Assembly (NCBI RefSeq): GCF_006546825.1
Contig: NZ_VICC01000005.1
Coordinates: 143,504 to 207,503 of the forward strand
Length of the DNA stretch: 64,000 nucleotides
Origin: Actinomyces oris
GTDB taxonomy: Bacteria; Actinomycetota; Actinomycetes; Actinomycetales; Actinomycetaceae
Direction: 5' to 3'
Shown here: positions 40,798-49,927 of the stretch, piece by piece
How positions within the stretch are numbered: the first letter of the stretch is position 1
How the letters are laid out: each line of letters opens with the position of its first letter
Notes under the pieces: model-generated
Database searches by the model: none
Told to the model about the DNA's origin: nothing
Seen by the model: only the letters and a program-made list of their open reading frames with translations
Translations under genes and position numbers: made by a program

Positions 40798-41361
40798 GTG
40801 GTAGGCATGGTCGGCTCAAGGCGTCGCGGGAGCTGTGCCGCGTTGCGGTCGCCGAGGGCGGTCCCGGCCCGCGCCCTCATCACTGGGTGGGCCGTCAGCC
40901 GGCTCCGAGAGGCGCTCAGGGCAGGTTCCCGAAGCGTCCGGCGGCTCATGAGCCAGGAGGAGGGCAATGCGATCGTCGAGTTCATCGGGTGGAGCGCCGT
41001 CCTGGTGGTGCCCGTGCTCTACCTGGTGGTGACGCTCGCCCAGCTCCAGGCCACGACCTTCGCCGTCGCCTCGGCGGCCGACGCCGCCAGCAGGGTCCTG
41101 GAGGTCGATGACTCGCCCTCCGCGATGGATAACGCGCAGCTGGCCATGCAGCTGTCCCTGTCCGATCAGGGCATCGACGCCGACCTGTCGGGCTCCCTGT
41201 CGGTCACCTGTGCTCACGGCTGCGCCCGGGGACAGGCGGCGATGGTCGAAGTCTCAGTCGGTGTGGACCTGCCGGGCTTCGCCTCGCTGGGGATCGGCCG
41301 GGACGTCGTCGTGGTGGCCACTGAGCGCTCCATCACCCTGCCGGGCAAGGAGGAGCCGTGA
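40798..41361 (+). CDS. TadE-like pilus protein
   Basis: A 187-residue protein with a long basic leader (about 50 residues), then SQEEGNAIVEFIGWSAVLVVPVLYLVVTLAQLQATTFAVASAADAASRVL. The GNAIVEF segment followed by a helix is the TadE signature. The tail has two cysteines (CAHGCARG) that could form a disulfide. The GTG at 40798 has AGAGGTG upstream; an ATG three codons later is possible. The stop overlaps the next start. Confidence 0.78.
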   Translation: MVGMVGSRRRGSCAALRSPRAVPARALITGWAVSRLREALRAGSRSVRRLMSQEEGNAIVEFIGWSAVLVVPVLYLVVTLAQLQATTFAVASAADAASRVLEVDDSPSAMDNAQLAMQLSLSDQGIDADLSGSLSVTCAHGCARGQAAMVEVSVGVDLPGFASLGIGRDVVVVATERSITLPGKEEP

Positions 41362-41864
41362 ACCGGAACTCCGCTCCCAGGGCCGCCCGAGGTCGGGCCC
41401 GCGCCCTGCTGCGTCGGCTGCACCGCGAGGAGGACGGGCAGACGCTCCTCCTGGGGGTCGGGCTCATCTGCGTCGTCCTCGCGCTGCTGTTCGTCGCGGC
41501 CTCGGCAACCGCTGTCTACCTCGACCTCAAGACCCTCACGTCACTGGCGGACTCGGCTGCGGCCGCGGGAGCCGACAGCGTGGAGGCGCACCCCTACTAC
41601 GGGGGCGGTGTCACGGATGACGCACCCGGGTCCCTCACCGACGCAGGGGTCGGGAGCAAGGCGGCCGAGGACCTGTCCGCCCAACCTGCAGCGGACAGAC
41701 TGGAAGGGGTCACGATCGTCAGCGCCCGGGCTGCTGACAACCGGACCGCCGTCGTGACGCTGCAGGCCCGCTCCCGCCCGCCCTTCCTCCCGTGGGGGAT
41801 CCTCCCGGCCGAGGGCTTCACCATCACCGCCACCGGCTCTGCCCGAATGACGACGACGCAGTGA
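41358..41864 (+). CDS. TadG-like / Rv3654c-like pilus protein
   Basis: A 168-residue protein with a basic leader, EEDGQTLLLGVGLICVVLALLFVAASATAVYLDLKTLTSLADSAAAAGADS, and a short extracytoplasmic tail. The DGQ before the helix followed by the L..LADSAAAAGA helix is the pattern of TadG-type proteins and the mycobacterial Rv3654c family. It is the last gene of the operon and is coupled to the previous gene (GTGA overlap). The terminator at 41854-41885 overlaps its stop. Confidence 0.78.
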   Translation: MNRNSAPRAARGRARALLRRLHREEDGQTLLLGVGLICVVLALLFVAASATAVYLDLKTLTSLADSAAAAGADSVEAHPYYGGGVTDDAPGSLTDAGVGSKAAEDLSAQPAADRLEGVTIVSARAADNRTAVVTLQARSRPPFLPWGILPAEGFTITATGSARMTTTQ

Positions 41865-41885
41865 GCCTGCGGACTCACTGCGTCG
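41854..41885. terminator. Terminator at end of Tad operon
   Basis: Perfect 12-bp stem (41854-41865 with 41874-41885), 8-nt loop, overlapping the stop codon of the last tad gene. It probably also serves the convergent CBU_0592-like gene. Confidence 0.7.
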
Positions 41886-41931
41886 AGACGGATGGGTGAA
41901 AGGTTGTGTGTGGCCGGAGGCGGCCCGCCGC

Positions 41932-42288
41932 TCAGGCCTGCTCGACGAAGCCTGCCGAGACCACGGGGGAGGGGTGCCGGCGCAGGTGCATCCGGGACCG
42001 CAGCTCCTCAGTCTGCCGGCGCGAGAGCTGGGCGATGTAGGCCCGCTTCACCGTGAACAGGATGTTGAGCCCCACCAGGAGGTAGAAGGCGTTGGCGATG
42101 ACACTGGGCCAGGCCCCGGAGCTCGCGCAGTTGATCGTCAGCAGCACGGAGCCGGTGATGTTGAGGGCCTGATACTTGAGCGAATCGCCGGCGATCGTGC
42201 CCTTGGAGACCAGGAAGTAGGCCACGAGGAGCTCAGCGGCACCGATCCAGCCGCCGATAGAGATGAGGGAGGAGAGCACGTCGTTCAC
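41932..42288 (-). CDS. CBU_0592-like small membrane protein
   Basis: A protein of about 118 residues with three hydrophobic helices: ISIGGWIGAAELLVAYFLVS, ALNITGSVLLTINCASSG and WPSVIANAFYLLVGLNILF. A basic cytoplasmic tail follows. The spacing and the GWIGA, LV.YFLVS and AFYLLVGL segments resemble the CBU_0592 family of three-helix proteins of unknown function. I prefer the GTG at 42288 because family members begin right before the first helix; an ATG at 42330 would add 14 residues. It is transcribed away from the LysR gene, so it is a candidate target of that regulator. Confidence 0.7.
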   Translation of the reverse strand: MNDVLSSLISIGGWIGAAELLVAYFLVSKGTIAGDSLKYQALNITGSVLLTINCASSGAWPSVIANAFYLLVGLNILFTVKRAYIAQLSRRQTEELRSRMHLRRHPSPVVSAGFVEQA

Positions 42289-42332
42289 GAGGACGATTCT
42301 TAGACACCCCCCAATGAAGGTCAATCGCATCT

Positions 42333-42353
42333 ATCTGCATGAGGGATGTAGAT
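42333..42353. promoter_or_regulatory. Palindromic operator candidate between LysR gene and its divergent neighbour
   Basis: ATCTGCAT-N5-ATGTAGAT, 8-bp arms with one mismatch, ending 7 bp before the LysR start codon and overlapping its TAGATT -10 box (42349-42354). It fits the dyad expected of a LysR-type site with negative autoregulation. Confidence 0.5.
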
Positions 42354-42360
42354 TTACTTC

Positions 42361-43272
42361 ATGCAGGTATTGCCCCAGAGGCTCTCGGTTCTATTGGCCG
42401 TCCATCGAGCCGGAGGAGTCGTCGCAGCGGCAGATTTCCTTCATATAACGCCGTCGGCCGTCTCCCAGCAGATTCGCCTCCTGGAGCGCGAGTGCGGCGC
42501 CCGGGTCCTGGATCGCACACCCACCGGAGCCGTGCTCACTGCGGCAGGGAAGGTTCTGGCGGACGCGGCCGAGCGCATCGAGGACGAGCTGACCACCGTG
42601 CGCCGCGAGCTGGCGGACCTGGATGACTCCATCCCCTCCGGTGTGGTGCGTGTCGGCAGCTTCGCCTCCGCTGTCCGGGCGCTCCTGCTGCCCCTCCTGA
42701 GCTCGCTGGCGACCACCAGCCCCGAGCTGGAGGTGATCGTCGAGGAGGCCGAGGAGCGCAACGCCCTGCCCCGCCTGCGTCGCGGTGAGCTCGACCTGGT
42801 CCTCATCGAGCGTGACGAGCACACGCTGCCCGCGGCGCCTCGGGGCATGGTCGACATCCCCTTGCTGGACGAGTCCTGGCTCGTCGTCGTGCCGGCCGAG
42901 CAGGCGGCGCCCTCGACCCTGGCGGACCTGGCGCGCGCCACCTGGATCGATCTGGCCCCGGGAACCGCCGGCGCCTTCGCCCTGGACCGTCTGGAGCGTC
43001 AGCTGGGGGTGCCGTTGACGACACGGCACGTCGCCTATGACTACGACGTCGTGCTGGCCATGGTCAGTCAGGGCCTGGGCTGCGCGCTTCTGCCCGAGCT
43101 GGCCGTCTACTCCGGGCTCGTCCCCGATGAGCTCAGTGTGGTGCGCCTACCCGGGCTGGGCGTGCGCCAGCTGGTGGTGCGCCACCGATCGACCCGCACC
43201 GAGCCGGGCCCGGCGACACGCGCGGTGCTCGAGGCGCTGCTCTCCCAGGCCCAGGGCATTGAGCTGGGGTGA
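42361..43272 (+). CDS. LysR-family transcriptional regulator
   Basis: A 303-residue regulator. The N-terminal winged helix-turn-helix (about 5-60) reads LSVLLAVHRAGGVVAAADFLHITPSAVSQQIRLLERECGARVLDRTP; an effector-binding substrate-like domain (about 90-295) follows. The ligand is unknown. The ATG is the first possible start and has no ribosome binding site; TAGATT lies 6 nt before it, so the mRNA is probably leaderless. It is divergent from the small membrane protein gene, and LysR regulators often control such a neighbour. Confidence 0.9.
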   Translation: MQVLPQRLSVLLAVHRAGGVVAAADFLHITPSAVSQQIRLLERECGARVLDRTPTGAVLTAAGKVLADAAERIEDELTTVRRELADLDDSIPSGVVRVGSFASAVRALLLPLLSSLATTSPELEVIVEEAEERNALPRLRRGELDLVLIERDEHTLPAAPRGMVDIPLLDESWLVVVPAEQAAPSTLADLARATWIDLAPGTAGAFALDRLERQLGVPLTTRHVAYDYDVVLAMVSQGLGCALLPELAVYSGLVPDELSVVRLPGLGVRQLVVRHRSTRTEPGPATRAVLEALLSQAQGIELG

Positions 43273-43373
43273 GTGACAGATGAGGGAACCACTGTGGGAG
43301 TGACCGAGCCGTCGAGCGAGCCCGAGTCCGCCCCGAGGGCGCCCCTCGCAGGTTCTGCCGTAGACTCCCCTCC

Positions 43374-44495
43374 GTGGCCACTGACTTCTCCGCTGAGATC
43401 GAACGACTCCGACACACCTACGCCTCCATTGCCGCGGTGACCGACCCCGAGGCCCTGCGCGCCCGGATCGCCGAGCTCTCCGAGCAGGCCTCCGCACCCG
43501 ACCTGTGGGATGACCCCGACTCCGCCCAGGTGGTCACCTCCGCGCTGTCCCACGCCCAGGCCGACCTCAAGCGGGTCGAGAGCCTGGGGGAGCGCATCGA
43601 GGACCTCGAGGCGATGGTCGAGCTCGCCGGCGAGGAGGAGGGTGAGGACGCCGCCGAAATCCTCGCCGAGGCCGAGACGGACCTGGCGGCCATCAGCAAG
43701 GACCTCTCCGACCTGGAGATCCGCACACTACTCAGCGGCGAGTACGACCCCCGCGACGCCGTCATCACCATCCGCTCGGGCGCCGGCGGCGTGGACGCCG
43801 CCGACTTCGCCGAGATGCTCCTGCGCATGTACACCCGCTGGGCCGAGCGGCACGACTACCCCGTCAAGGTCCTCAACACCTCCTACGCCGAGGAGGCGGG
43901 TCTGAAGTCGGTCACCTTCGAGGTTCACGCCCCCTACGCCTACGGGACCCTGAGCGTCGAGGGCGGCACGCACCGCCTGGTGCGCATCAGCCCCTTCGAC
44001 AACCAGGGCCGCCGCCAGACCTCCTTCGCCGCCGTTGAGGTCATCCCGCTCATCGAGTCCACCGACCACATCGACATCCCCGAGACCGACATCCGCATTG
44101 ACGTCTTCCGCTCCTCGGGTCCCGGCGGGCAGAGCGTCAACACCACCGACTCCGCCGTGCGCATCACCCACCTGCCCACGGGCCTGGTGGTCTCCATGCA
44201 GGACGAGAAGTCCCAGATCCAGAACCGTGCCGCCGCCATGCGCGTCCTCCAGTCGCGACTGCTCCTGCTCAAGCAGCAGGAGGAGGACGCCAAGAAGAAG
44301 GAGCTCGCCGGGGACGTCAAGGCCTCCTGGGGGGACCAGATGCGCTCCTACGTTCTCAACCCCTATCAGATGGTCAAGGACCTGCGGACCAACTTCGAGG
44401 TCGGCAATCCTGATTCGGTGTTCGACGGCGACATCGACGGCTTCATCGACGCCGGCATCCGCTGGCGCAAGCAGCAGGAGACGGCCGAGGACTGA
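43374..44495 (+). CDS. prfB: Peptide chain release factor 2
   Basis: RF2 ends translation at UGA and UAA. The 373-residue protein has the helical N-terminal domain, the RF2-specific stop-codon tripeptide in [16 protein letters not shown], and [16 protein letters not shown] with the GGQ that hydrolyses the peptidyl ester. There is no internal programmed frameshift, unlike in E. coli; the frame is continuous. The GTG start follows a TAGACT box by 7 nt (43361-43366), so the mRNA may be leaderless. A strong terminator follows at 44527. RF1, which reads UAG, is not encoded here, so this gene does not bear on the amber codons at 50096 and 50186. Confidence 0.95.
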   Translation: MATDFSAEIERLRHTYASIAAVTDPEALRARIAELSEQASAPDLWDDPDSAQVVTSALSHAQADLKRVESLGERIEDLEAMVELAGEEEGEDAAEILAEAETDLAAISKDLSDLEIRTLLSGEYDPRDAVITIRSGAGGVDAADFAEMLLRMYTRWAERHDYPVKVLNTSYAEEAGLKSVTFEVHAPYAYGTLSVEGGTHRLVRISPFDNQGRRQTSFAAVEVIPLIESTDHIDIPETDIRIDVFRSSGPGGQSVNTTDSAVRITHLPTGLVVSMQDEKSQIQNRAAAMRVLQSRLLLLKQQEEDAKKKELAGDVKASWGDQMRSYVLNPYQMVKDLRTNFEVGNPDSVFDGDIDGFIDAGIRWRKQQETAED

Positions 44496-44526
44496 TCGGC
44501 TCGCTTCATCAGAAGCCTTATCGGAG

Positions 44527-44561
44527 TCAGGGATCCCCCGGAGGGGTCCCTGATTTCTTTT
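44527..44561 (+). terminator. Rho-independent terminator of prfB
   Basis: 11-bp stem with one bulged T (44527-44538 with 44543-44553), CGGA tetraloop, followed by TTTCTTTT. It is the best canonical terminator in the window. Confidence 0.9.
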
Positions 44562-44591
44562 CCACCTGCCCCTGATTCCTCCGGGGTGCGA

Positions 44592-44620
44592 TTGAGGCCG
44601 CAAAATGGTGCGCGTACCGT
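44592..44620 (+). promoter_or_regulatory. Promoter of CPBP protease gene, leaderless
   Basis: TTGAGG (44592-44597), a 17-bp spacer and TACCGT (44615-44620), placing +1 at or next to the A of the ATG at 44628. Confidence 0.55.
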
Positions 44621-44627
44621 GAATTTC

Positions 44628-45578
44628 ATGAGTACATCACATGGAAAACCTCGGTCGGTGGAAGTCTCATCAACACTCTCGTCTCTCGAGTCCTCGGATC
44701 TCAGCGAGGATCGATCGGATCAAGGTCATCACCTCACTGCGGGCGGCAAGGTTGTGCGCATCGTCATCGCGTTTGCGATGATGTTCGCCTGTGCGTTCAC
44801 GCCGCCTTTACTGAGTCAGATTCCTGCTGTCCGGTCCTTTGCTCTCGCGCACTCGCATCCCCAGGGTAATGCCGACGACTTAGTCATGGCTGCCTTCGTT
44901 CTGTTGCTCTATGGGACGGCAACGATTCTGGTTCTCATGCTGTGCTATGTGCTGCGTCGTACTCTTGATCGCGGCCCCCGCGTCAGCCTATGTTTGCGTT
45001 TAGATCGTCGAGCCCTGTTGTGGGTGGTGGGGATGGTTCTCGTTGCAGTCGCGGTGAATCTCGCGGTCGCCGGTATTGTCCACGCCCTCGGTCTTGCTGG
45101 TGGGAATGAGGGGATTCCGGACCGGCCTTGGTGGATTATGGCTGTGACGATCTTCTCTCAGGCCTTTCTTCTGCAGGGTATCCCTGAAGAGATAATCTGG
45201 CGAGGCTGGCTCTTCTCCTCGCTGGGCGAGACGCGTTTTGCAGCAGTGTCCAGCGTCCTCGGGTTCACTGTTCTTCACCTTCTATCCCAAGGGGGTCAGC
45301 AGAACCTACTGGAGCACCTCACGTATCTCGCTCCGCCGTGTGGATTTGCGGTGACGGCATTGATCGTTCGGACGATCTCCGGGTCGACCTGGGCGGCCAT
45401 CGGCGTGCACGGAGGATTCCAGGTGGCGAACGACATGCTGTCGGACTGGCTGCATCTTCCTCACGGGTCGATCACCTGGATTCTCCAGGGCCTGCTCTGG
45501 GCAGCGGTCGGTCTTCTCATTCTCGCCTTCCACCGCCGTCGTCAGCGTCTGGCGGCGTTGACAGGCCAGACATGTTGA
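44628..45578 (+). CDS. CPBP-family intramembrane glutamic metalloprotease
   Basis: A 316-residue membrane protein of the CPBP/Rce1/Abi family. An N-terminal Ser/Asp-rich tail of about 40 residues precedes about eight helices. Motif 1 is PEEIIWRGW (Glu187, Glu188, Arg192), motif 2 FTVLH (213-217), and motif 3 has His261 in HGGFQVAND, so the active site is complete. Such proteins process prenylated or bacteriocin-related peptides or act in immunity, but no substrate gene is nearby. Base composition is lower in GC and codon use is looser than in prfB or ettA, suggesting acquisition. The start at ATG 44628 follows the promoter at 44592-44620. Its last 62 bp overlap the 3' end of ogt on the other strand. 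Confidence 0.85.
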   Translation: MSTSHGKPRSVEVSSTLSSLESSDLSEDRSDQGHHLTAGGKVVRIVIAFAMMFACAFTPPLLSQIPAVRSFALAHSHPQGNADDLVMAAFVLLLYGTATILVLMLCYVLRRTLDRGPRVSLCLRLDRRALLWVVGMVLVAVAVNLAVAGIVHALGLAGGNEGIPDRPWWIMAVTIFSQAFLLQGIPEEIIWRGWLFSSLGETRFAAVSSVLGFTVLHLLSQGGQQNLLEHLTYLAPPCGFAVTALIVRTISGSTWAAIGVHGGFQVANDMLSDWLHLPHGSITWILQGLLWAAVGLLILAFHRRRQRLAALTGQTC

Positions 45579-46068
45579 CGCCCTCCATCTGCAGAAGCCG
45601 TTCCTTCCGATCGACTCCTCCCGCGTAGCCGCGCAGGCTCCCGTTGGAGGCGAGCACGCGATGGCACGGCACGATGAGAACGATTGGATTGCGTCCGACC
45701 GCGCCACCCACGGCCTGTGCGGACATATGCGTCCGGCCGGTACGCCGGGCCACCTCGGCGGCGATGCGGGCATAGGTGCTGGTGGCGCCGAAGGGGATGG
45801 AGAGCATGATGGTGGTGACCATCGTCTTGAAGTCGGAGCCCTCAACGCTGATCGGCGGGGTGAAACCCGGGTCGGAGCCCTCGAAGTAGGCGTCGAGCCA
45901 CTGGGTGGTCTGCGTGAAGACGGGCAGATGTGGCTTGAGCTCTGCGTTGCCGTCGATCGTCGAGCGGTCGTACTTCTGCCCGTCGAACCACAGGCCTGTC
46001 AGGTGCTCGCCGTCGCTGGCCATGGTCATGGTTCCCAAGGGGGACTCGTAATGGTTGAGGTAGTGCAT
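45517..46068 (-). CDS. ogt: Methylated-DNA--protein-cysteine methyltransferase
   Basis: Suicide repair enzyme that removes methyl groups from O6-methylguanine and O4-methylthymine. The 183-residue protein has the N-terminal ribonuclease-H-like domain and the C-terminal DNA-binding domain with STYARIAAEVAR, QAVGGAVGRNP and the acceptor site IVPCHRV (Cys135). The ATG at 46068 has GAAAGGAA upstream. The last 18 residues (after LLQMEG) are a poorly conserved Pro/Asp/Gly tail, encoded where the gene overlaps the CPBP gene. This may be an extension produced when a neighbouring segment was joined. Confidence 0.93.
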   Translation of the reverse strand: MHYLNHYESPLGTMTMASDGEHLTGLWFDGQKYDRSTIDGNAELKPHLPVFTQTTQWLDAYFEGSDPGFTPPISVEGSDFKTMVTTIMLSIPFGATSTYARIAAEVARRTGRTHMSAQAVGGAVGRNPIVLIVPCHRVLASNGSLRGYAGGVDRKERLLQMEGVNMSGLSTPPDADDGGGRRE

Positions 46069-46294
46069 CGATTCCTTTCTCGTGTTCCTCGTGGTGCTCA
46101 TGCTGTCACGCTCGAGCACGGTTCTGCCGCGCATCTGCTCGCTGCGGATCCGCGTGCACCGTCTCACCTCCGCCGTCGTCGCCATTGCTCCGGGGCTCCC
46201 TTAGGCTTGGCCACGGTGCGCACGGGCGGTCCGATCGATCGCCGTCGTCGCGCAGAACCTCCGCTCACACCCTGACGAAAGGCGCAGACGAGCA

Positions 46295-47977
<1,683 letters not shown>

Positions 47978-48017
47978 GCCCGGAGCGATCAAGCGGAGTC
48001 TCGATCAGCGAACTCAT

Positions 48018-48067
48018 ACAGAAACGTTATTCGTCCAGCCGAACGGCCGGACGAATAACGTTTCTGT
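48018..48067 (+). terminator. Long perfect hairpin after ettA
   Basis: 19-bp perfect stem (48018-48036 with 48049-48067), extended by an inner GCCG/CGGC helix after one mismatch. It starts 41 bp after the ettA stop. The outer part is AT-rich, unlike most terminators here. Confidence 0.75.
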
Positions 48068-48105
48068 CATGAATGGGTGGGAGTGTGGTAAAGACTGTTC
48101 GGACC

Positions 48106-48111
48106 TATACT
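48106..48111 (+). promoter_or_regulatory. Candidate -10 box
   Basis: TATACT, 45 bp before the ORF at 48156. No clear -35. A short frame MNQSR starts at 48123, 11 nt after the box. Confidence 0.35.
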
Positions 48112-48155
48112 CGTCCTCGCCAATGAATCAGTCGAGATAACCGGCTGGCAACTGA

Positions 48156-48806
48156 ATGGACAAGAAGACGAAGATGAGTATGAGCGGTCCTGGCGGTCTG
48201 GCTGAAAGCGCTGTCACAGGATGGATGCGGTACCACGGATTTCCGGATGCTGCGGCAATGGATCGTGCGGTGGATACCGGAGTCCATGTGATTGCATCGC
48301 GCGCCGTCGCCCAGGTGAGGACCTCTCCGGCTCTGGTTGGAATAGAGGACCTGCGGAGGCTGGTTCATGACTCCCAGATGAGGCCGGGGTGCTATCGGAT
48401 CGCCTTCTCTGTCGCCGGGTTCTCCGGTGACGCGATGCGCTTCGCCGAGGAGTGCGGCATCGCTCTCCTGGTCCTGCGGCCCGATGGCTCAGCTATTCCG
48501 GTCAATGCCTGGGGTGAGAACCTTGCTGGTTCTCGTCCGAATGTCGCCTCGTTCATGCCCGCCTCCGCTCCGCCTCGGCCGGTACCTGCTCCCGCGGTCC
48601 CGCAGAAGCGTTCCATCTGGCGTCACCCCATGACGTGGTACGTCATTGCGATCATGATGCTGGGCAGTGCCATCGTAGGATTCTTAGACATGTTCACCAA
48701 GGCGCGCGACGTTGGTTCCTCCATCGGCGGCTTGGTCATCTGTCTGCTTCTGTCGTATGTGTCTTTTCGTTACGCTCAGAAACTGGGGCGGCAGAGGCGC
48801 TGGTAA
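48156..48806 (+). CDS. Mrr-like nuclease-fold membrane protein, probably inactive
   Basis: The 216-residue protein has an N-terminal domain (about 15-125) with the layout of an Mrr-type restriction endonuclease fold: TGVHVIASRAVAQVRTSP, VGIEDLRRLV, YRIAFSVAGFSGDAMRFAEECGIALLVLRPDG, PVNAWGENL. In active Mrr domains the first strand carries Asp and the next reads QVK or EVK. Here they are His44 and Gln53-Val-Arg55, so the metal-binding Asp and catalytic Lys are replaced and cleavage is unlikely. A Pro-rich linker (about 135-155) leads to two membrane helices (160-180, 188-206). There is no strong ribosome binding site; an ATG six codons later is possible. GC is lower than in neighbours. Confidence 0.6.
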   Translation: MDKKTKMSMSGPGGLAESAVTGWMRYHGFPDAAAMDRAVDTGVHVIASRAVAQVRTSPALVGIEDLRRLVHDSQMRPGCYRIAFSVAGFSGDAMRFAEECGIALLVLRPDGSAIPVNAWGENLAGSRPNVASFMPASAPPRPVPAPAVPQKRSIWRHPMTWYVIAIMMLGSAIVGFLDMFTKARDVGSSIGGLVICLLLSYVSFRYAQKLGRQRRW

Positions 48807-48913
48807 CCTACTCGACGAGGGGAGGGCAGCACTCTCGCGATAGGCCTCCCGCCGGTGTCTCACGCGTATTGTCGGTTGATGCCGATCACACTTATGATGG
48901 CGTGGGAGGTGTC

Positions 48914-49621
48914 ATGATGAGTAGGAATACCCCAGGACTCATCCCCGAAGGCGGCGTTATCGGGAGGCTCCCGTTCGACGGGCAGTGGCTGACCGAGCGC
49001 AGTCCCACACGCCGTGTTCCCAGCCATGGGACTCACCTGTTCGCCACCACGTACGCATTTGACTTCGTCGCCGTCGACGACGATGGTCTCACGGCTCCAC
49101 CACGCAGCATGCGTGCGCTCGTCACTCCCGAACAGCCAGAGCTCTTCCACGCCTTCGGCCGCCCCCTGTACTCGCCCGTTGCAGGAACCGTGGTCTCCGT
49201 TCACGACGGTGAGCCCGACCACGTGGCGCGCCGCTCCGTCCTGACTCGCATCCCGTACGGATTGAGCCAGCCCCACCGAATTCGGCAGGGACTTCCCGCC
49301 ATCCCTGGAAACCACATCATCATCCAGGTTGCCGAGGGGCCTCATTGCGTGGGACTCGTGCACCTCCAGCGAGGCTCCGTCCAGGTGTCGCCCGGCGACC
49401 GGGTGAGCGCAGGCGATCAGATCGGTCGATGCGGCAACTCCGGGAACTCCACGCAGCCCCACCTTCACATCCAGGCAATGGACAGCCCAGATCTCCGCAC
49501 CGCAAAGGGGGTTCCGCTCCGTTTTGAGGAGTTCCGGCAACGCAGTCCGCAGCAAGGTGCTCCCTGGGCACTTCGGCGACAGTCATGCCCCGAGCAGGGG
49601 GCGGTCGTGGCTCAACCTTGA
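48914..49621 (+). CDS. M23-family peptidase-like protein without signal peptide
   Basis: A 235-residue protein with the LytM/M23 fold. The first metal motif is in SHGTHLFATTYAFDF (His41 and Asp50 in an HxxxxxxxxD arrangement), and a His-x-His motif in QPHLHIQ closes the site. GNSGNSTQPHLH is characteristic of M23 endopeptidases. There is no signal peptide or membrane helix, so either it acts in the cytoplasm or on a non-murein target, or the gene has lost its export signal. GGGAGGTG precedes the double ATG; the second ATG (48917) has better spacing. It lies after the Mrr-like gene in a low-GC stretch and is followed by the repeat element. Confidence 0.7.
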   Translation: MMSRNTPGLIPEGGVIGRLPFDGQWLTERSPTRRVPSHGTHLFATTYAFDFVAVDDDGLTAPPRSMRALVTPEQPELFHAFGRPLYSPVAGTVVSVHDGEPDHVARRSVLTRIPYGLSQPHRIRQGLPAIPGNHIIIQVAEGPHCVGLVHLQRGSVQVSPGDRVSAGDQIGRCGNSGNSTQPHLHIQAMDSPDLRTAKGVPLRFEEFRQRSPQQGAPWALRRQSCPEQGAVVAQP

Positions 49622-49927
49622 TATGACGTCATGGAATGAGCCTCAGATCCGGCACGCGGTGTCCCCTCGTCGGTCCGCGGCGACGCGATCGTGACGGGAC
49701 GCGGGGGCCTACGGCACAGTGCGCAGCTCCTGATCGGGGACGTACTTCTCCGGCGAGGACTGCGTTGTCCTCCAAACCTCTGAGATCCGGCCGCAGTCGT
49801 ATGGGGGAGAAGTACGTCCTGGACGGACGACTCAGTCCTCGACCCACGCCATCGGACTCCGAGGCCGCCATGGCTGCTCACGATGGCAAGCCCATCCTGA
49901 AGATGGCGGGAACCATATGCTCCCTTG
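49622..49927. other. Intergenic with repeat element
   Basis: A 306-bp region between the M23 gene and the final stop of the broken hydrolase on the opposite strand. Apart from the repeat at 49733-49822 I see no gene. Frames here translate the repeat. Confidence 0.5.
49733..49822 (-). repeat. Dispersed palindromic element, copy 2
   Basis: A 90-bp minus-strand copy of the unit at 12153-12241. Its terminal inverted repeats extend to 14 bp here (GGACGTACTTCTCC at 49738-49751 with GGAGAAGTACGTCC at 49806-49819). Inner GAGGAC/GTCCTC and GACTGCG/CGCAGTC pairings add further structure. It also lies between convergent reading frames. Confidence 0.8.

Noticed and set aside
49629..49871. 80-codon frame across repeat copy 2
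   Set aside because: Shares RTYFSP-type peptide with copy 1 only because the DNA repeat is shared; indels between the copies break the frame.
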